64,000 nt of DNA from Siderastrea siderea (GCA_964030785.1 OZ034970.1:34264443-34328442), one strand, 5' to 3'; shown: positions 32,770 to 43,352, numbered from the stretch's first letter. The notes: a model not told the origin generated them from the sequence alone. Made by a program: numbers and translations.

Positions 32770-33031
32770 CTGAAAAAGATAATTATTAATGTTAATATCA
32801 TCGTGGTGGATTTTATAATAAACTTTTGAGGGAAGTCTTGGATTCTGACATATACCAATCTTAATAAACAACTCTGCCACAAGCATACTTGTACTTGTAT
32901 GATTTTAAGGTCACTCTGAGAGAAAACGTTTTCAATCATTACCCCTAAATATACATTTTGCACTAAAACACAAAATGCTCCCATGTTTGCAACTGCAAAT
33001 TAACTTCACACTATACACTCAAATCACTTAC

Positions 33032-33132
33032 CTCATCTTCAGGCTGACAGACATGAAGTAAGCCTCCCTGTTTAATTCAGTTGAAATGAAATGTCCTCCT
33101 CTACATTGCATTTTTCCTTTTTGTTTATTAAG
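33032..33132 (-). CDS. Gene A exon (101 nt) leading into the ubiquitin-like domain
   Basis: Acceptor TGTTTTTGTAG, donor GATGAG/GTAAGT. It encodes LNKQKGKMQCRGGHFIST and ELNREAYFMSVSLKM, then two bases that pair with the next exon to make Ser. Phase 0 at the start agrees with the upstream exon. The last ten residues probably form the start of the ubiquitin-like beta sheet. Confidence 0.7.
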
Positions 33133-33179
33133 CTACAAAAACAAGGGAAGGTTTATTATTATTATGAATCATTATCATG

Positions 33180-33211
<32 letters not shown>

Positions 33212-33212
33212 C
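33180..33212 (+). repeat. (TTA)n microsatellite
   Basis: Eleven TTA triplets just upstream (on the minus strand) of the acceptor of exon 33,032-33,132. Confidence 0.95.
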
Positions 33213-33836
33213 ATTATAAAAGGTGGAAAAAATGGAAACTATAGGAGGAATCAAACAAGCAATCAAATAGCTATCATGGCTTCAAGCATCATACAACTTA
33301 AATGTTGCTTTGAAAATGGTGTCTGTCTGCTATGTTATTGCATCCAAATGTTACTTTATAGAAAATATCAGACTCCAAAACCTAGGAATGGCAGCCATGA
33401 AGAACCATCACATAAGTTGTAATGACTAATGTTGGTGAGGTTTTCCATTCTTTTTTTTCCTTGGGGGCAGCCAGGCTCTTAATTTTAATAGGAAAAATAG
33501 TTGTCATCTTGGACAACCAGACAACTGCTAATTTCAATGATCGTCATGAACGTCGTCATTAAAGAAACTACACTGTATATATCATGACTGTATGACCTTA
33601 TGACTGTATGAAAATCTTTTACATGCAAGAGCTCTTTAGTAAATAATCTCAACAGCTTTACTACCACATTTTTTAAACCTCCTAATAAGTTACCAGGAAC
33701 AGGGACTTAACTTTATGAGTACAATATTAATTTTTTTTATCTTTTTCTTTATGTTGTCACTTCATAAGAAGTAGTACCTGTACCTGGTTTTTCATAGATA
33801 CTCTGAAGGCATAATCTTCTTGTTTTATTCTCCCAC

Positions 33837-33986
33837 CTTTTTATATCTTATTCTTTTTTTCTGAGCAACAGGAGAGACATTCCTCTTTCTCAACTTTCTG
33901 TGCTTAGCAACACAAGCGTGCGCATCATAGCTTGGTTCTGGTTTCCTGAAACACCTCCTGTACTCTTCCAAACTGCACAAAGCACT
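33837..33986 (-). CDS. Gene A exon 2 (50 codons), basic
   Basis: Acceptor TTTTTTTATAG, donor AAAAAG/GTGGGA; exactly 150 nt, phase 0 at both ends. It encodes SALCSLEEYRRCFRKPEPSY, AHACVAKHRKLRKRNVSP and a Lys/Arg-rich end, so it may carry a nuclear localisation signal. Cys and His spacing (LC, RCF, HAC) could be half of a zinc-binding module. No family assigned. Confidence 0.65.
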
Positions 33987-35039
33987 CTATAAAAAAAAGA
34001 AAGATTTACATTGTTTGTATTCATTTCAAAGATGCAGAGTAATTTGCAACAGTCGCAATTTTACAGATATCCCACGTGACCATGTATTTTTATTCAAACC
34101 ACGTGTAAATATTGTTGATTAAAAAGGAGTATATTGTACACAGTCATCACCATAATGTCAAACTACAAATGTAAAATAAAAAAATTCGGGTACTGACTAA
34201 ATCATAGAAAAGCTCAAGAAATGAAAATTGTTGGAACAGAAGGTTCTTAACCTTGTAACAATTAAAATAAAGGTAGAGTACTGTTAAAAGTGCTACTCAA
34301 GGAACATAACTATTTTTAACTGATGCAAAATGCCTTATAAGAATCTGCAGTAAACAAGACAACCACAATTTTTACATTACGAACAGTTTCGTGTACAGCG
34401 TAGCTTGCATTCTGGGTGTCATTACTATGAGATGTGGATCGACACCCCTCCTCTACCTTCTGTTACTGGACCCCTCAATTGGACCCCATTTGTACCCCCA
34501 ACTGGATCCCTTTTTGTTGTGTACCCATTTTTTGCCCTAATGTGGGCCGGTCCTATTAGAAACCTAACACCAGACTGCCTTCTAATTTTATGAACCAGTA
34601 TTCTAGCAATCCAGCACATTTCATGTCCAGAGAATTTAGTAACATACTTGAGATGTTACTACATGTATAAACAGTGGAAAGACAAGAACAAATTTCACTG
34701 TTCTCCGAGTACTCTCAAACATGTAAATTTTCCCCAACTCCAAGTGAGATTCCCTTACTTTTTCCGACCTGGATTTTTCCCTGACCAGACCATCAATACA
34801 ATTTACAATTTACAATTTACCAGACCAATACAATTTAAATTACAGAAAACATACCTGAACTCCTTGAACAATGCAACATCTAACTAAGACAGTCACATAT
34901 AACAAGGCAACACTGCTTTAACACCACATATTACACTACCTTCCAAAACGTTATTTAACTCAGCAAATAAGCTATTAATCACCATACATGTATATATATG
35001 TACATAGGTTTACACAAGAGATCAAAGCCAAATCTTTTA

Positions 35040-35758
35040 TGAGAATTTCTATGCCCTGTATGTCACTTGAAAGTAACGGCAAACTTTCTACCAGGAAGTG
35101 ATACGGGAACTTCTGTGACACATCCAGGCTTACAAAATGAAATGAAATTTCTGCCAATCTTTCATTGAGAATTTTTCTATGCCCTGTATGTCACTTGAAA
35201 GTAACGCTAAACTTTCTTCCAGGAAGTGATGCGGGAACTTCTGTGACACATCCAGGCTTACAAAATGAAATAAAATTTCAGCTAAATCTTTCATTGAGAA
35301 TTTTTCTATGCCACTGTATGTCACTTGAAAGTAACGGCAAACTTTCTTCCAGGAAGTGATGCGGGAACTTCTATGACACATCGACGTTTACAAAATAAAA
35401 TGAAATTTCACCCAAATCTTTTATTCAGAATTTTTCTATGCCCTGTATGTCACTTGAAAGTAACGGCAAACTTTCTTCCAGGAAGTGATGCGGGAACTTC
35501 TGTGACACATCCAGGCTTACAAAATGAAATGAAATTTCAGCCAAATCTTTTATTGAGAATTTTTTTATGCCACTGTGTGTCACTTGAAAGTAACGGCAAA
35601 CTTTCTACCAGGAAGTGATGCGGGAACTTCTGTAACACATCCAGGCTTACAAAATGAAATGAAGTTTCAGCCAAGTCTTTTACTCAGAATTTTTCTATGC
35701 CACTGTGTGTCACTTGAAAGTAACGGCAAACTTTCTTCCAGGAAGTGATGCGGGAACT
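35040..35758 (+). repeat. 130-bp satellite, left block (about 6 copies)
   Basis: Start points of the word TCACTTGAAAG at 35,063, 35,191, 35,321, 35,450, 35,580 and 35,710 give a period of 128-130 bp. Other unit words are TTCCAGGAAGTGATGCGGG and ACACATCCAGGCTTACAAAA. The last copy is cut off after GATGCGGGAACT, where the 6.1-kb element begins. Confidence 0.95.
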
Positions 35759-35782
35759 GCCCGTGCAAAAAAGCGTCCTGCT

Positions 35783-36057
35783 TGGGTCGGCCCGGGCTGG
35801 CCGGGGCCGTCCCCACAGGGCCGGCCCAGACCGGCCCAAAATTAGCATTTTTGAAAAATGCTAATGAGAAGCCGGCCCTGGCCGGCCCGGGCCGGCCCAA
35901 GACAGACATATGACAGGGACTGGCCCACCCTGGACCAGGACAGCCGGGGCCGGCCCCAGCCGGCCCAAATGGAAAATATTTTCTGCTTTTCAGGCCAGCC
36001 TGGGCCAGTCAATCCCAAGCCATTTTTTTGTTGTTGTTGTGGACCTGACCAGTCCTA
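35783..36057 (+). repeat. GGCCGGCCC subterminal array of element 2 (left)
   Basis: Very GC-rich stretch of overlapping GGCCGGCCCGGGC, CCGGCCCAGACC and similar words in an AT-rich region. Equivalent arrays lie at 41,595-41,830 and 60,931-61,135, in each case next to the GTGCAAAAAA terminus. Subterminal repeats of this kind are binding sites for transposases in several superfamilies. Confidence 0.9.
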
Positions 36058-36390
36058 AGCTAGTCAGGGCAGCCATTAACTGAAAAAGTGGCTACATTTT
36101 TACAGTTACTTTGTTTAATTTGCTTTTAATAAAGGAAAATGTGCTTTCCTCCAATTTAAAGAAACTTGACCCCTGAACAAGAAATAAAACACAGAGACCT
36201 GTATTCATTCATGACTAGTTTATTTATAAATTACCCTTAATTTACAACTATTAGATCAGATCTTAAAATTTAAGTATAAAACAAGGCTTACCGTTGTTTT
36301 ATACATGTGTATAACATTTTGAAATCTGATGACATTACCAACCGAAAGCACTGTTTAAAAAAAAAAACTGAAATACCAGTCAATTTGATT

Positions 36391-36497
36391 TTACAGTGCT
36401 CCTGGGGGAAACTGCTTTAAGAAATTGTTTACTGCAAGTCCACATTCCTGATCTGTCTTCAAATCTTCAGGAAGCAGAAATCTTTCCTTAAGAAGTT
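36391..36497 (-). CDS. Possible terminal exon inside element 2
   Basis: The minus-strand acceptor TTTTTATTTACAG is followed, after two bases, by LLKERFLLPEDLKTDQECG and LAVNNFLKQFPPGAL, then TAA. The acceptor is strong and the peptide looks natural, but no upstream exon could be tied to it. A donor at 39,144 (AAAAGAG/GTAAGAG) has compatible phase. It may be the last exon of a gene carried by element 2. Family unknown. Confidence 0.35.
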
Positions 36498-36588
36498 CTG
36501 TAAATAAAAAATAAAAAAAAGGTCTGTCACATCATGTCATGGTTCGTTAGGTAGCACACCATCTCAAATTTCAGGAAAGTCCTTGTAT

Positions 36589-36745
36589 AGACTGCAATTA
36601 GTCTCTAATTTTGGCAGTGGCGATTGTGTGGTGGGCGAAATACAAACACGCGCGCACAGGTCTCCTCGAAATTTCGTGCACGCGCATGTGTGTATTTCGC
36701 CTGCCCCACAAATCGCCATTGCCAAAATTAGACTACTCGCAGTCT
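36589..36745. mobile_element. 157-bp MITE with perfect 11-bp duplication
   Basis: The inverted ends AGACTGCAATTAGTCT and AGACTACTCGCAGTCT (imperfect complements) are extended inward by an AATTTTGGCA..TGGCGATT arm. AGTCCTTGTAT flanks it at 36,578-36,588 and 36,746-36,756 without mismatch. Size and duplication fit a Mutator-type MITE. Confidence 0.9.
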
Positions 36746-36758
36746 AGTCCTTGTATTA

Positions 36759-38609
36759 CACTCAAACTAAGAAAACCGTGAACACTGAAAATATTTCTGG
36801 AATGTTCATTGTGTTAATACTGTTTTGACCAATCACATGTGAGACCTTGCAACCACAGAAAACGAATGGGTTTCCAAGTCACAGAATCAAGTTGGTTCTC
36901 AATCTGTTTCAAAAAACCTCAAGATTTAAAGAGCCAGTGTCACCCAAAGTGCTTTGCGCGCCGAGGTACATTTCTCATATATCAAAAATTCACCATTTTT
37001 TTGATTGTCGTGAAGTCTGATTTGTATCTTCTTCCATCGCTGCCGTTAGCGATCCGAAAGCACTAGTGTGTGTCGCCGTATCGATTTCGTTGTATATTTC
37101 TGAATTCTGAAGTGTTTTCGCGGTGGAGAAGGAGATCTTTAAATTGAATGCCTCGTAGGGTTCAGGAAAGTTAAGGCGAAGGCCGAGTCTTCCGTGCTCT
37201 GCCAAAGGTGTACGGCCGAAGGAGTCCGTGTATCAGTAGCAGAGGGAAAGAAAAACATCTATGGGTTTAAGCAATAGTACTGACACTGTGCTTGTCGAAA
37301 TAGTGCTACATTCGTTGCCAAATGAAAACAGAAGGAACGTTGATTTACCACAAAATAACAGTAGCTATGGGCTTGCTCCAAAATAGTGCTTATGGTAATG
37401 TGCTCACTGTCTGTTTATGTTTTATTTTTACAAAAAGTGTAAGTGGCTATTCTGGTTTTGCGTCCATTGACATCAGTCGATGCGATCGATCGCGCAATCA
37501 ATCGATGGGACTGTAATAGATCCATGTATACGCATTGAATGCAAAGTCATATCTTGAGTAGTTTTCTCCAATGGCATCTAGCGATGAAGACGTCAATATT
37601 TTTGCTAGTTGTTTTTGTCTTGTTATTTTTATGTCGAGTGGAAGTGGCTACTCTGGTTTTACATCCATCGAGATCGATCAATTGATTGATCAATCGATCA
37701 GTTGTTATGAAAGCTCCATACGCGTTGACTACAAAGTCAGATCTAGAGTAGTTTTCTCCGGTAACATCTAGCGATGAAGATATTACTATTTTAAGAGGCT
37801 ACTACTGTAAATATCAGCTTGCTGAAAGGCCAGTGCGGCAGGGTATAATTTGTGAAACGTCCGGCAAACGCGCCAGCCAAACTTCAAACAAAAACACAAC
37901 CGCGCAAAGCACTTTGGGTGACACTGGCTCTTTAACCTTCATTGTTATCTTACAGGAATTGAAAGTGCTATTCCTTTCTATCTGAGAACCATGTGCACTA
38001 CGCAAGCAAAAATAAGTTTGAGCGCTTTTGGATCTAATAAATTTTTGGACAAGCTGATGCAACAATAAGACATTTCAAATAAAAGCAACTCAAGCTGCAC
38101 TTATTTCACTGTGATATAAAGATGCAATGTTCTTCCTCAAAATTCACCCAAAGCTGCTGTTAATTCTGATAGCAGAGCTGACTCAATTTACTTAGGCCAA
38201 AACATCCATGCGTTCGAGACGGGCTTGCAACATACAATGTCTAGTTGCAAATTTTAAACATGACAGTTTCAAATTTAACAATGGTACTGAGTGAGCAGGC
38301 TGTTAAAAATTAACAAACACCGGTTTCGACAATCTGTGGCTGTTGCTACAATGCAGCGGCAACCGCTGAGCCAAAGTTTTCGCTTGCGCAGTGCACGTGA
38401 CTCTCAGATAGAGAATAACAATCTAAGTTCCTGTAAGTGAAGATGAAGGTTTAATCTTGAGGTTTTAAGAAACAAAGTGAGAACCAGATCCGTTCTGTGA
38501 CTAACAAACCCATTTGTTTTGTGGTTTCAAGGTCTTGCACGTGATTGGTCAAAACACAATGGACATTCTGAGAAATATTTTCAGTGTTCATGGTTTCTAA
38601 GTTTGAGTG
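36759..38609. mobile_element. CACT-terminal element with about 250-bp arms, nested in element 2
   Basis: The left arm from CACTCAAACT (36,759) pairs with the right arm ending AGTTTGAGTG (38,609). Common arm words include GAACACTGAAAATATTTCT, TTTTGACCAATCAC and ACCTCAAGAT. TA flanks both ends. The TTAA MITE at 36,930-37,931 is inserted into the left arm, whose pairing resumes beyond it (CCTTCATTGTTATCTTACAG opposite the right arm at about 38,420-38,445). Without the MITE the element is about 845 bp and non-coding. CACT ends suggest the CACTA/EnSpm superfamily. Confidence 0.75.
36930..37931. mobile_element. TTAA-flanked MITE, copy 2 (1.0 kb)
   Basis: It has the same AGAGCCAGTGTCACCCAAAG ends and TTAA flanks (36,926-36,929; 37,932-37,935) as the copy at 31,751-32,267, but is about twice as long. 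An internal segment (TTTTCTCC..GGCATCTAGCGATGAAGA) is present twice, and there are GATCGATC-rich palindromes near 37,480 and 37,680. It is inserted in the left arm of the CACT element. Confidence 0.9.
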
Positions 38610-39189
38610 TAGAACTAAAAAGACTGACTTGAAATTATTATTACAACTATCATCACAGGATCTTTTTAAACTTTAGTGTGAAACCAATGGTGTGTAACAT
38701 GGACTGATTTACAACCTGCTCAATGGGCATTTCATCTGAGAACATTAATATTGTGCTAAAGTAAAGAGCCATTTAGGTCTTGATAAGAAACTATAAAGGA
38801 ATCCAACCCTTTTCAGCAACAAATCCAGTTTTGCCTTCTTCTTCTTCTGATAGTTCACTAGTTGAATGTGGAAATCAGACAAATTTGTATTTGACTATTC
38901 CAGTAAGTTCCGATCAAGAATTTACTCATTTGCACGAACGCTTTCAGCTAAATTGTCACTTTACATTCAAGCTTATTAAAGTCTTACATAGAATTTTGCT
39001 TTGAAAGGACATTTCAAGACAACATTGCTTCATTTTAATACATGACAATTGAGAAATCTAACCATTCGCTCGGGCGATTGAAGTGAGAAATATCTGCGAG
39101 CTTCGAATTCTACGCCAGAATATGAACATTTTCCCACTCTTACCTCTTTTCAGACAGCCTGGGTCATTGCTTCTTCTTCAACCACTCGA

Positions 39190-39411
39190 AATTGTTCCAT
39201 AACCGAAGCGTTTCAGAGAAAAAACGTAGAATTAAGCAGTAAAATGCAGTTCTACTCTAAACAGACTCGATCTATTCAAAACCACGCGCCCAAACTCAAA
39301 CTTCGCACTTTTCCATTCTTTCAAAGACACACGTGACGGCGAACTACAAATGCGCATGCGTTTGTGATCTCACGGCCTCCCTGGGAACTAGCATGCTCAA
39401 AATCAAACATG
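39190..39411. promoter_or_regulatory. CpG-containing promoter-like region with NRF1 motif
   Basis: ATGCGCATGCG at about 39,351 contains the palindromic NRF1 consensus (YGCGCAYGCR), next to an ACTACAA word. CACACGTGAC lies upstream, and AACATGGCGGA at the ATG at 39,409 resembles a YY1/initiator element. Such a cluster is typical of TATA-less housekeeping promoters in animals. A minus-strand GTAAGAG donor at 39,143 suggests it could work in both directions. Function is inferred from motifs only. Confidence 0.4.
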
Positions 39412-39672
39412 GCGGACGAACTAGTGCTGTTCAACGTTCAGCACGAAGAACAAGGGGTCGTTACACAAAAGATATGCAACATTGTTATATTTACAAGAGC
39501 TAAGCGACAAGGACAAACTTGTATTTGTTATTCCACGCGAAAAATTATCCATTTACAAGTCTTTTATGGGGGGAAACAGATAGGAAAGCAACGAACACTA
39601 CAGCGGACATTGAAACACGTGTTGTACGTCACTACTGAAGAAAATTCACTTAGCAGAAGAAAGTCCTTTTAG
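39409..39672 (+). CDS. Hypothetical short ORF downstream of the promoter-like region
   Basis: ATG at 39,409 has a good Kozak context (ATCAAACATGG). It opens 87 codons beginning MADELVLFNVQHEEQGVV and passing ICNIVIFTRAKRQGQTCICY to a stop at 39,672. An earlier in-frame codon exists, but the Kozak and YY1-like context favours 39,409. No homologous family recognised. It could be the first exon of a longer gene, but no clear donor stands out. It lies inside element 2, so it may be carried cargo. Confidence 0.35.
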   Translation: MADELVLFNVQHEEQGVVTQKICNIVIFTRAKRQGQTCICYSTRKIIHLQVFYGGKQIGKQRTLQRTLKHVLYVTTEENSLSRRKSF

Positions 39673-40198
39673 CATGAAGGACTGAACAAAGAGAGTTTTA
39701 AAAAGGAGAACAGTGATAACAGGTCCAAGTATCTCACAGTGGAACTCATTTGTAAAGAGGACAAAAGTTCAGTCTTAAATGACACTCAACTGAATACGTT
39801 GAACAAAGATTAAGGTGAGCTCAGCAGAACAACAGTACACTTTGCCAATGATAAGTTTACTTTTGATGACTTTTTAAGCTGACTAAGCTTCAATGGATGA
39901 GATTGTATTAATGGTAAAAGATAATAAATTTTTCTGTCACAAAAGTGATTGTTCCTTAATTTGAAAACCTTTTTTAAGTTCTCAATATTCCACTCCCTTT
40001 CAAACAGCAAATGCTGGCCTGTGGCATGTAAAGCGTACAGCCACCCAAGTGCAGGCTGCTGTGAACAAGCTGGGGAACACTTCATTTGTTTGATGTTTAA
40101 GTCAAGCTTCAGTTCACCAACAATTTTTGTTAGCTGGGAAACCCTTCTGTTATGTAATCTTTGCTTGTTACAGAATGATTTCTTATGATCAAACTGAA

Positions 40199-40355
40199 AT
40201 AGGCCTGTGAACAGGCTCTCTGGTCGGGGAAAGAGCGAAGAAAACAAAGGGCAAGAACAAACAGAGAGACAGGGAGGGGACTATGCTCCACTTGCTCCGC
40301 TTGCTGATTTATTTTTGCACTTTTCCCCACTGCAGAGCCTGTTCACAGGCTAAGC
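40199..40355. mobile_element. Foldback MITE, AGGCCTGTGAACAGGCTCT type
   Basis: TAGGCCTGTGAACAGGCTCT at the left and AGAGCCTGTTCACAGGCTA at the right are inverted copies. TA appears at both edges, as for a 2-bp duplication. Interior has no coding capacity. Confidence 0.7.
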
Positions 40356-40453
40356 TGAAATTCACACAACAAGGGGCATACTTGCCACTGCATGATATTG
40401 TTTTAAAACCAGACAAACAGCTATACACATAAAGCTCTCAGTAGCTTTGTATT

Positions 40454-40494
40454 ATAATTTGGTAAATTGTGATCATCACAATTTACCGAATTAT
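40454..40494. repeat. 20-bp-stem palindrome
   Basis: ATAATTTGGTAAATTGTGAT is followed after one base by its complement, with one mismatched position. It would form a cruciform or hairpin. No flanking promoter or gene is seen. Confidence 0.85.
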
Positions 40495-41109
40495 GACATG
40501 ACTCCTGGGTTCAAACCATTTATAGTAGCTTTGTATTATACACAGTGAAGCACTAGCTGTGCTATCCAACACACATTTTTGACTTCATTTACCAGAATTA
40601 CAGAATTGTTGTGACTAGGTTTGTCAATTATTATGAATCCTTATATTTAGCAAAAAGGAAAATAATGTAGCATGTCAATCCCAGGCTATGAAGCTTCGTT
40701 TCCACTTAGGAGAAGGAGAGCATTCAAACAGAAAACAAGAAAGGAACAAAATCTCTTCTGGATAAATGAACTTTAAATGAAGCATGTTTACTGGACATGC
40801 AAGTGAGGGCAGCACTTTCATCTCACACATGACTGGAACAAAAAAATTGTAGTTACACAACTGGGAATGCCAAAATCAAATTTGAGCAAATTGGTGAGTG
40901 ATCATGACCACAAAAGTTAGTAATAAGAACTTTAAAGATCTTAAAGCTCCATAGAGTTTCCACAGACTGATGTACTCTTTGGGAAATTTATCATGGGACA
41001 TTCACCTTTGGTGGAGAGAGGGTTCAGAATGCAGAATATATTATTTACATATTTGAATATATTATTTAACAGATGATAATTTTGCATGTTGTAAGTATTT
41101 CGGCAAGTA

Positions 41110-41594
41110 TTTAGGCCATGGGGCCTCTCTACATTATGTAGGGTTAAGCACTCATTCCAGAGACAATTGGCTTTCAGTTATTGTTTCACAGTCACTTGAC
41201 AGTTACAAGACTTCAATGATGACTTTTAAGGATTCTCTGGTCTGCAAAAACCCTGCCAAGAAGTCTTGACTTTTGAATGTAACTCTTAAATGGACTGCCA
41301 ACTATCTGCTCAAGTTGGAACAGTAGATCTATATGAATTGATTATATAACTGGATGAGTCCAATTGAACTTCTTAAATTATTGCCAGAGACTCAGTGTTA
41401 AAACTAAAAATCATTTATATTAATTCACTGTTTATCCAGTGTTCTAATCCTGGCTACACTGCAGTAATTCCGAAAACTGTTAGCTGACCATATCTGACCT
41501 GACCTGACTTGTAACAGAAATGGCTCAGGTCATCTACCCAAGAAAACTGTTCAGGCTGGCCTTGACATTTGCCAGTCATTATTGCCTTTATTCT
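41110..41594 (-). repeat. Element 2 right subterminal unique segment, shared with the 61-kb copy
   Basis: Read in reverse, blocks here recur in the same order at 61,140-61,680: GATGACCTGA, TCAGCTAACAGTTT, CCAGGATTAGAA, TTTAAGAAGTTCAATTGGA and ACTGTCAAGTGAC. This shows the two TIR copies are one family, not chance ends. Confidence 0.8.
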
Positions 41595-41830
41595 ACCAGA
41601 CCAACCTAGCCAGCCCATGACTGGCCTGGGCCGCCCTGGGCCGGCCCTGGCCAGTGAATAGCCAGAGAAAATTGAAGTTGGCCAGCCTTAGCCGGCCCGG
41701 GCCGGCCAAGGCCATGCTGGGCCAGGCCAGTTTTCTGGCCTGGGCTGGCCCAGGCCAGCTATGGCAGGGCCAGGCCGGCCTGGGCCAGGTAAGGCCGGCC
41801 CAGGCCAGCCTGGGCTGGCCCGAGCAGGAC
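41595..41830 (-). repeat. GGCC-rich subterminal array of element 2 (right)
   Basis: Mirror-image counterpart of 35,783-36,057, with CCAGGCCAGCCTGGGCTGGC words, adjoining the terminus at 41,831-41,846. Confidence 0.9.
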
Positions 41831-41846
41831 ATTTTTTTGCACGGGC

Positions 41847-43315
41847 GAGTTCTGTGACACATCCAGGCTTACAAAATGAAATGAAATTTCAGCCAAATCT
41901 TTCATTGAGAATTTTTCTATGCCCTGTATGTCACTTGAAAGTAACGGCAAACTTTCTTCCAGGAAGTGATGCGGGAACTTCTGTAACACATACAGGCTTA
42001 CAAAACGAAATGAAGTTTCAGCCAAGTCTTTTACTCAGAATTTTTCTATGCCACTGTGTGTCACTTGAAAGTAACGGCAAACTTTCTTCCAGGAAATGAT
42101 GCGGGAACTTCTGTGACACCTCCAGGGCTTACAAAATGAAATGAAATTTCAGCCAAATCTTTCATTGAGAATTTTTCTATGCCCTGTATGTCACTTGAAA
42201 GTAACGGCAAACTTTCTTCCAGGAAGTGATGCGGGCACTTCTGTAACACATCCAGGCTTACAAAATGAATTGAAGTTTCAGCCAAGTCTTTTATTCAGAA
42301 TTTTTCTATGCCACTGTGTGTCAATTGAAAGTAACGGCAAACTTTCTTCCAGGAAGTGATGCGGGAACTTGTGTGACACATCCAGGCTTACAAAATGAAA
42401 TGAAATTTCAGCCAAATCTTTCATTGAGTATTTTTCTATGCCACTGTGTGTCACTTGAAAGTAACGGCAAACTTTCTTCCAGGAAGTGATGCGGTAACTT
42501 CTGTGACACATCCAGGCTTACAAAATGAAATGAAATTTCAGCCAAATCTTTCATTGAGAATTTTTCTATGCCCTGTATGTCACTTGAAAGTAACGGCAAA
42601 CTTCCTTCCAGGAAGTGATGCGGGAACTTCTGTGACACATCCAGGCTTACAAAATGAAATAAAATTTCTGCCAAATCTTTCATTGAGAATTTTTCTATGC
42701 CACTGTATGTCACTTGAAAGTAACGGCAGACTTTCTTCCAGGAAGTGATGCAGGAACTTCTGTGACACATCCAGGCTTACAAAATGAAATGGAATTTCAG
42801 CCAATTCTTTTATTGAGAATTTTTCTATGCCACTGTATGTCACTTGAAAGTAACGGCAAACTTTCTTCCAGGAAGTGATGCGGGAACTTCTGACACACCC
42901 AGGCTTACAAAATGAAATGAAATTTCAGCCAAATCTTTCATTGAGAATTTTTCTATGCCACTGTATGTCACTTGAAAGTAACGGCAGACTTTCTTCCTGG
43001 AAGTGATGCGGGAACTTCTTTGACACATCCAGAAGAAGTTCTGTGTCACATCAAGGCTTACAAAAAATGAAATTTCAGCCAAATCTTTTATTCAGAATTT
43101 TTCTACGCCACTGTATGTCACTTGAAAGTAACGACAAACTTTGTTGCAGGAAATGATGCGGGAACTTCTGTGACACATCCAGGCTTACAAAATGAAATGA
43201 AATTTCAGCAAAATCTTTTATTGAGAATTTTTCTATGCCACTGTACGTCACTTGAAAGTAATGGGAAACTTTCTTCCAGGAAGTGTTGTGGGTATTTCTG
43301 TGACACACTGTAACC
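41847..43315 (+). repeat. 130-bp satellite, right block (about 11 copies)
   Basis: Same unit and orientation as 35,040-35,758. TCACTTGAAAG-type starts occur at 41,931, 42,061, 42,190, 42,321, 42,451, 42,580, 42,710, 42,840, 42,968, 43,118 and 43,247. The open frames on the minus strand are by-products of the repeat. Confidence 0.95.
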
Positions 43316-43352
43316 CACTTGAAGTCTATTAAATGTAATGGGAAGCTCTCAC

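Larger units (their letters stand above)
35759..41846. mobile_element. 6.1-kb TIR element inserted in the 130-bp satellite (element 2)
   Basis: The left end GCCCGTGCAAAAAAGCGTCC and the right end, in reverse GCCCGTGCAAAAAAATGTCC, are inverted copies. Each is followed inward by a GGCC-rich subterminal array. Satellite units stop at GGGAACT on the left and resume at GTTCTGTGAC on the right, which is the next base or so of the same unit, so one insertion event is indicated. A clean duplication cannot be read because of one or two changed bases. The inner 450 bp of the right end match 61,140-61,680 in reverse. Contents: a small MITE, a CACT-terminal element with a TTAA MITE, a possible 3' exon, a promoter-like region and a foldback. 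No transposase recognised here. Confidence 0.8.
33987..43352 (-). other. Gene A first intron (9.4 kb) with nested repeats
   Basis: Bounded by GTGAGA at 43,352 and TTATAG at 33,987. It contains the 130-bp satellite in two blocks and the 6.1-kb TIR element, both listed separately. The 34.0-35.0 kb part has no feature I can name. Confidence 0.5.

Noticed and set aside
35755..41850. A defined target-site duplication for element 2
   Set aside because: Left GGGAACT and right GAGTTCTG cannot be reduced to one clean duplication; left undefined.
41759..43308. Many 70-120-codon minus-strand frames with CHRSSRITSWKKVCRYF
   Set aside because: They follow the 130-bp satellite unit and shift frame from copy to copy; not genes.
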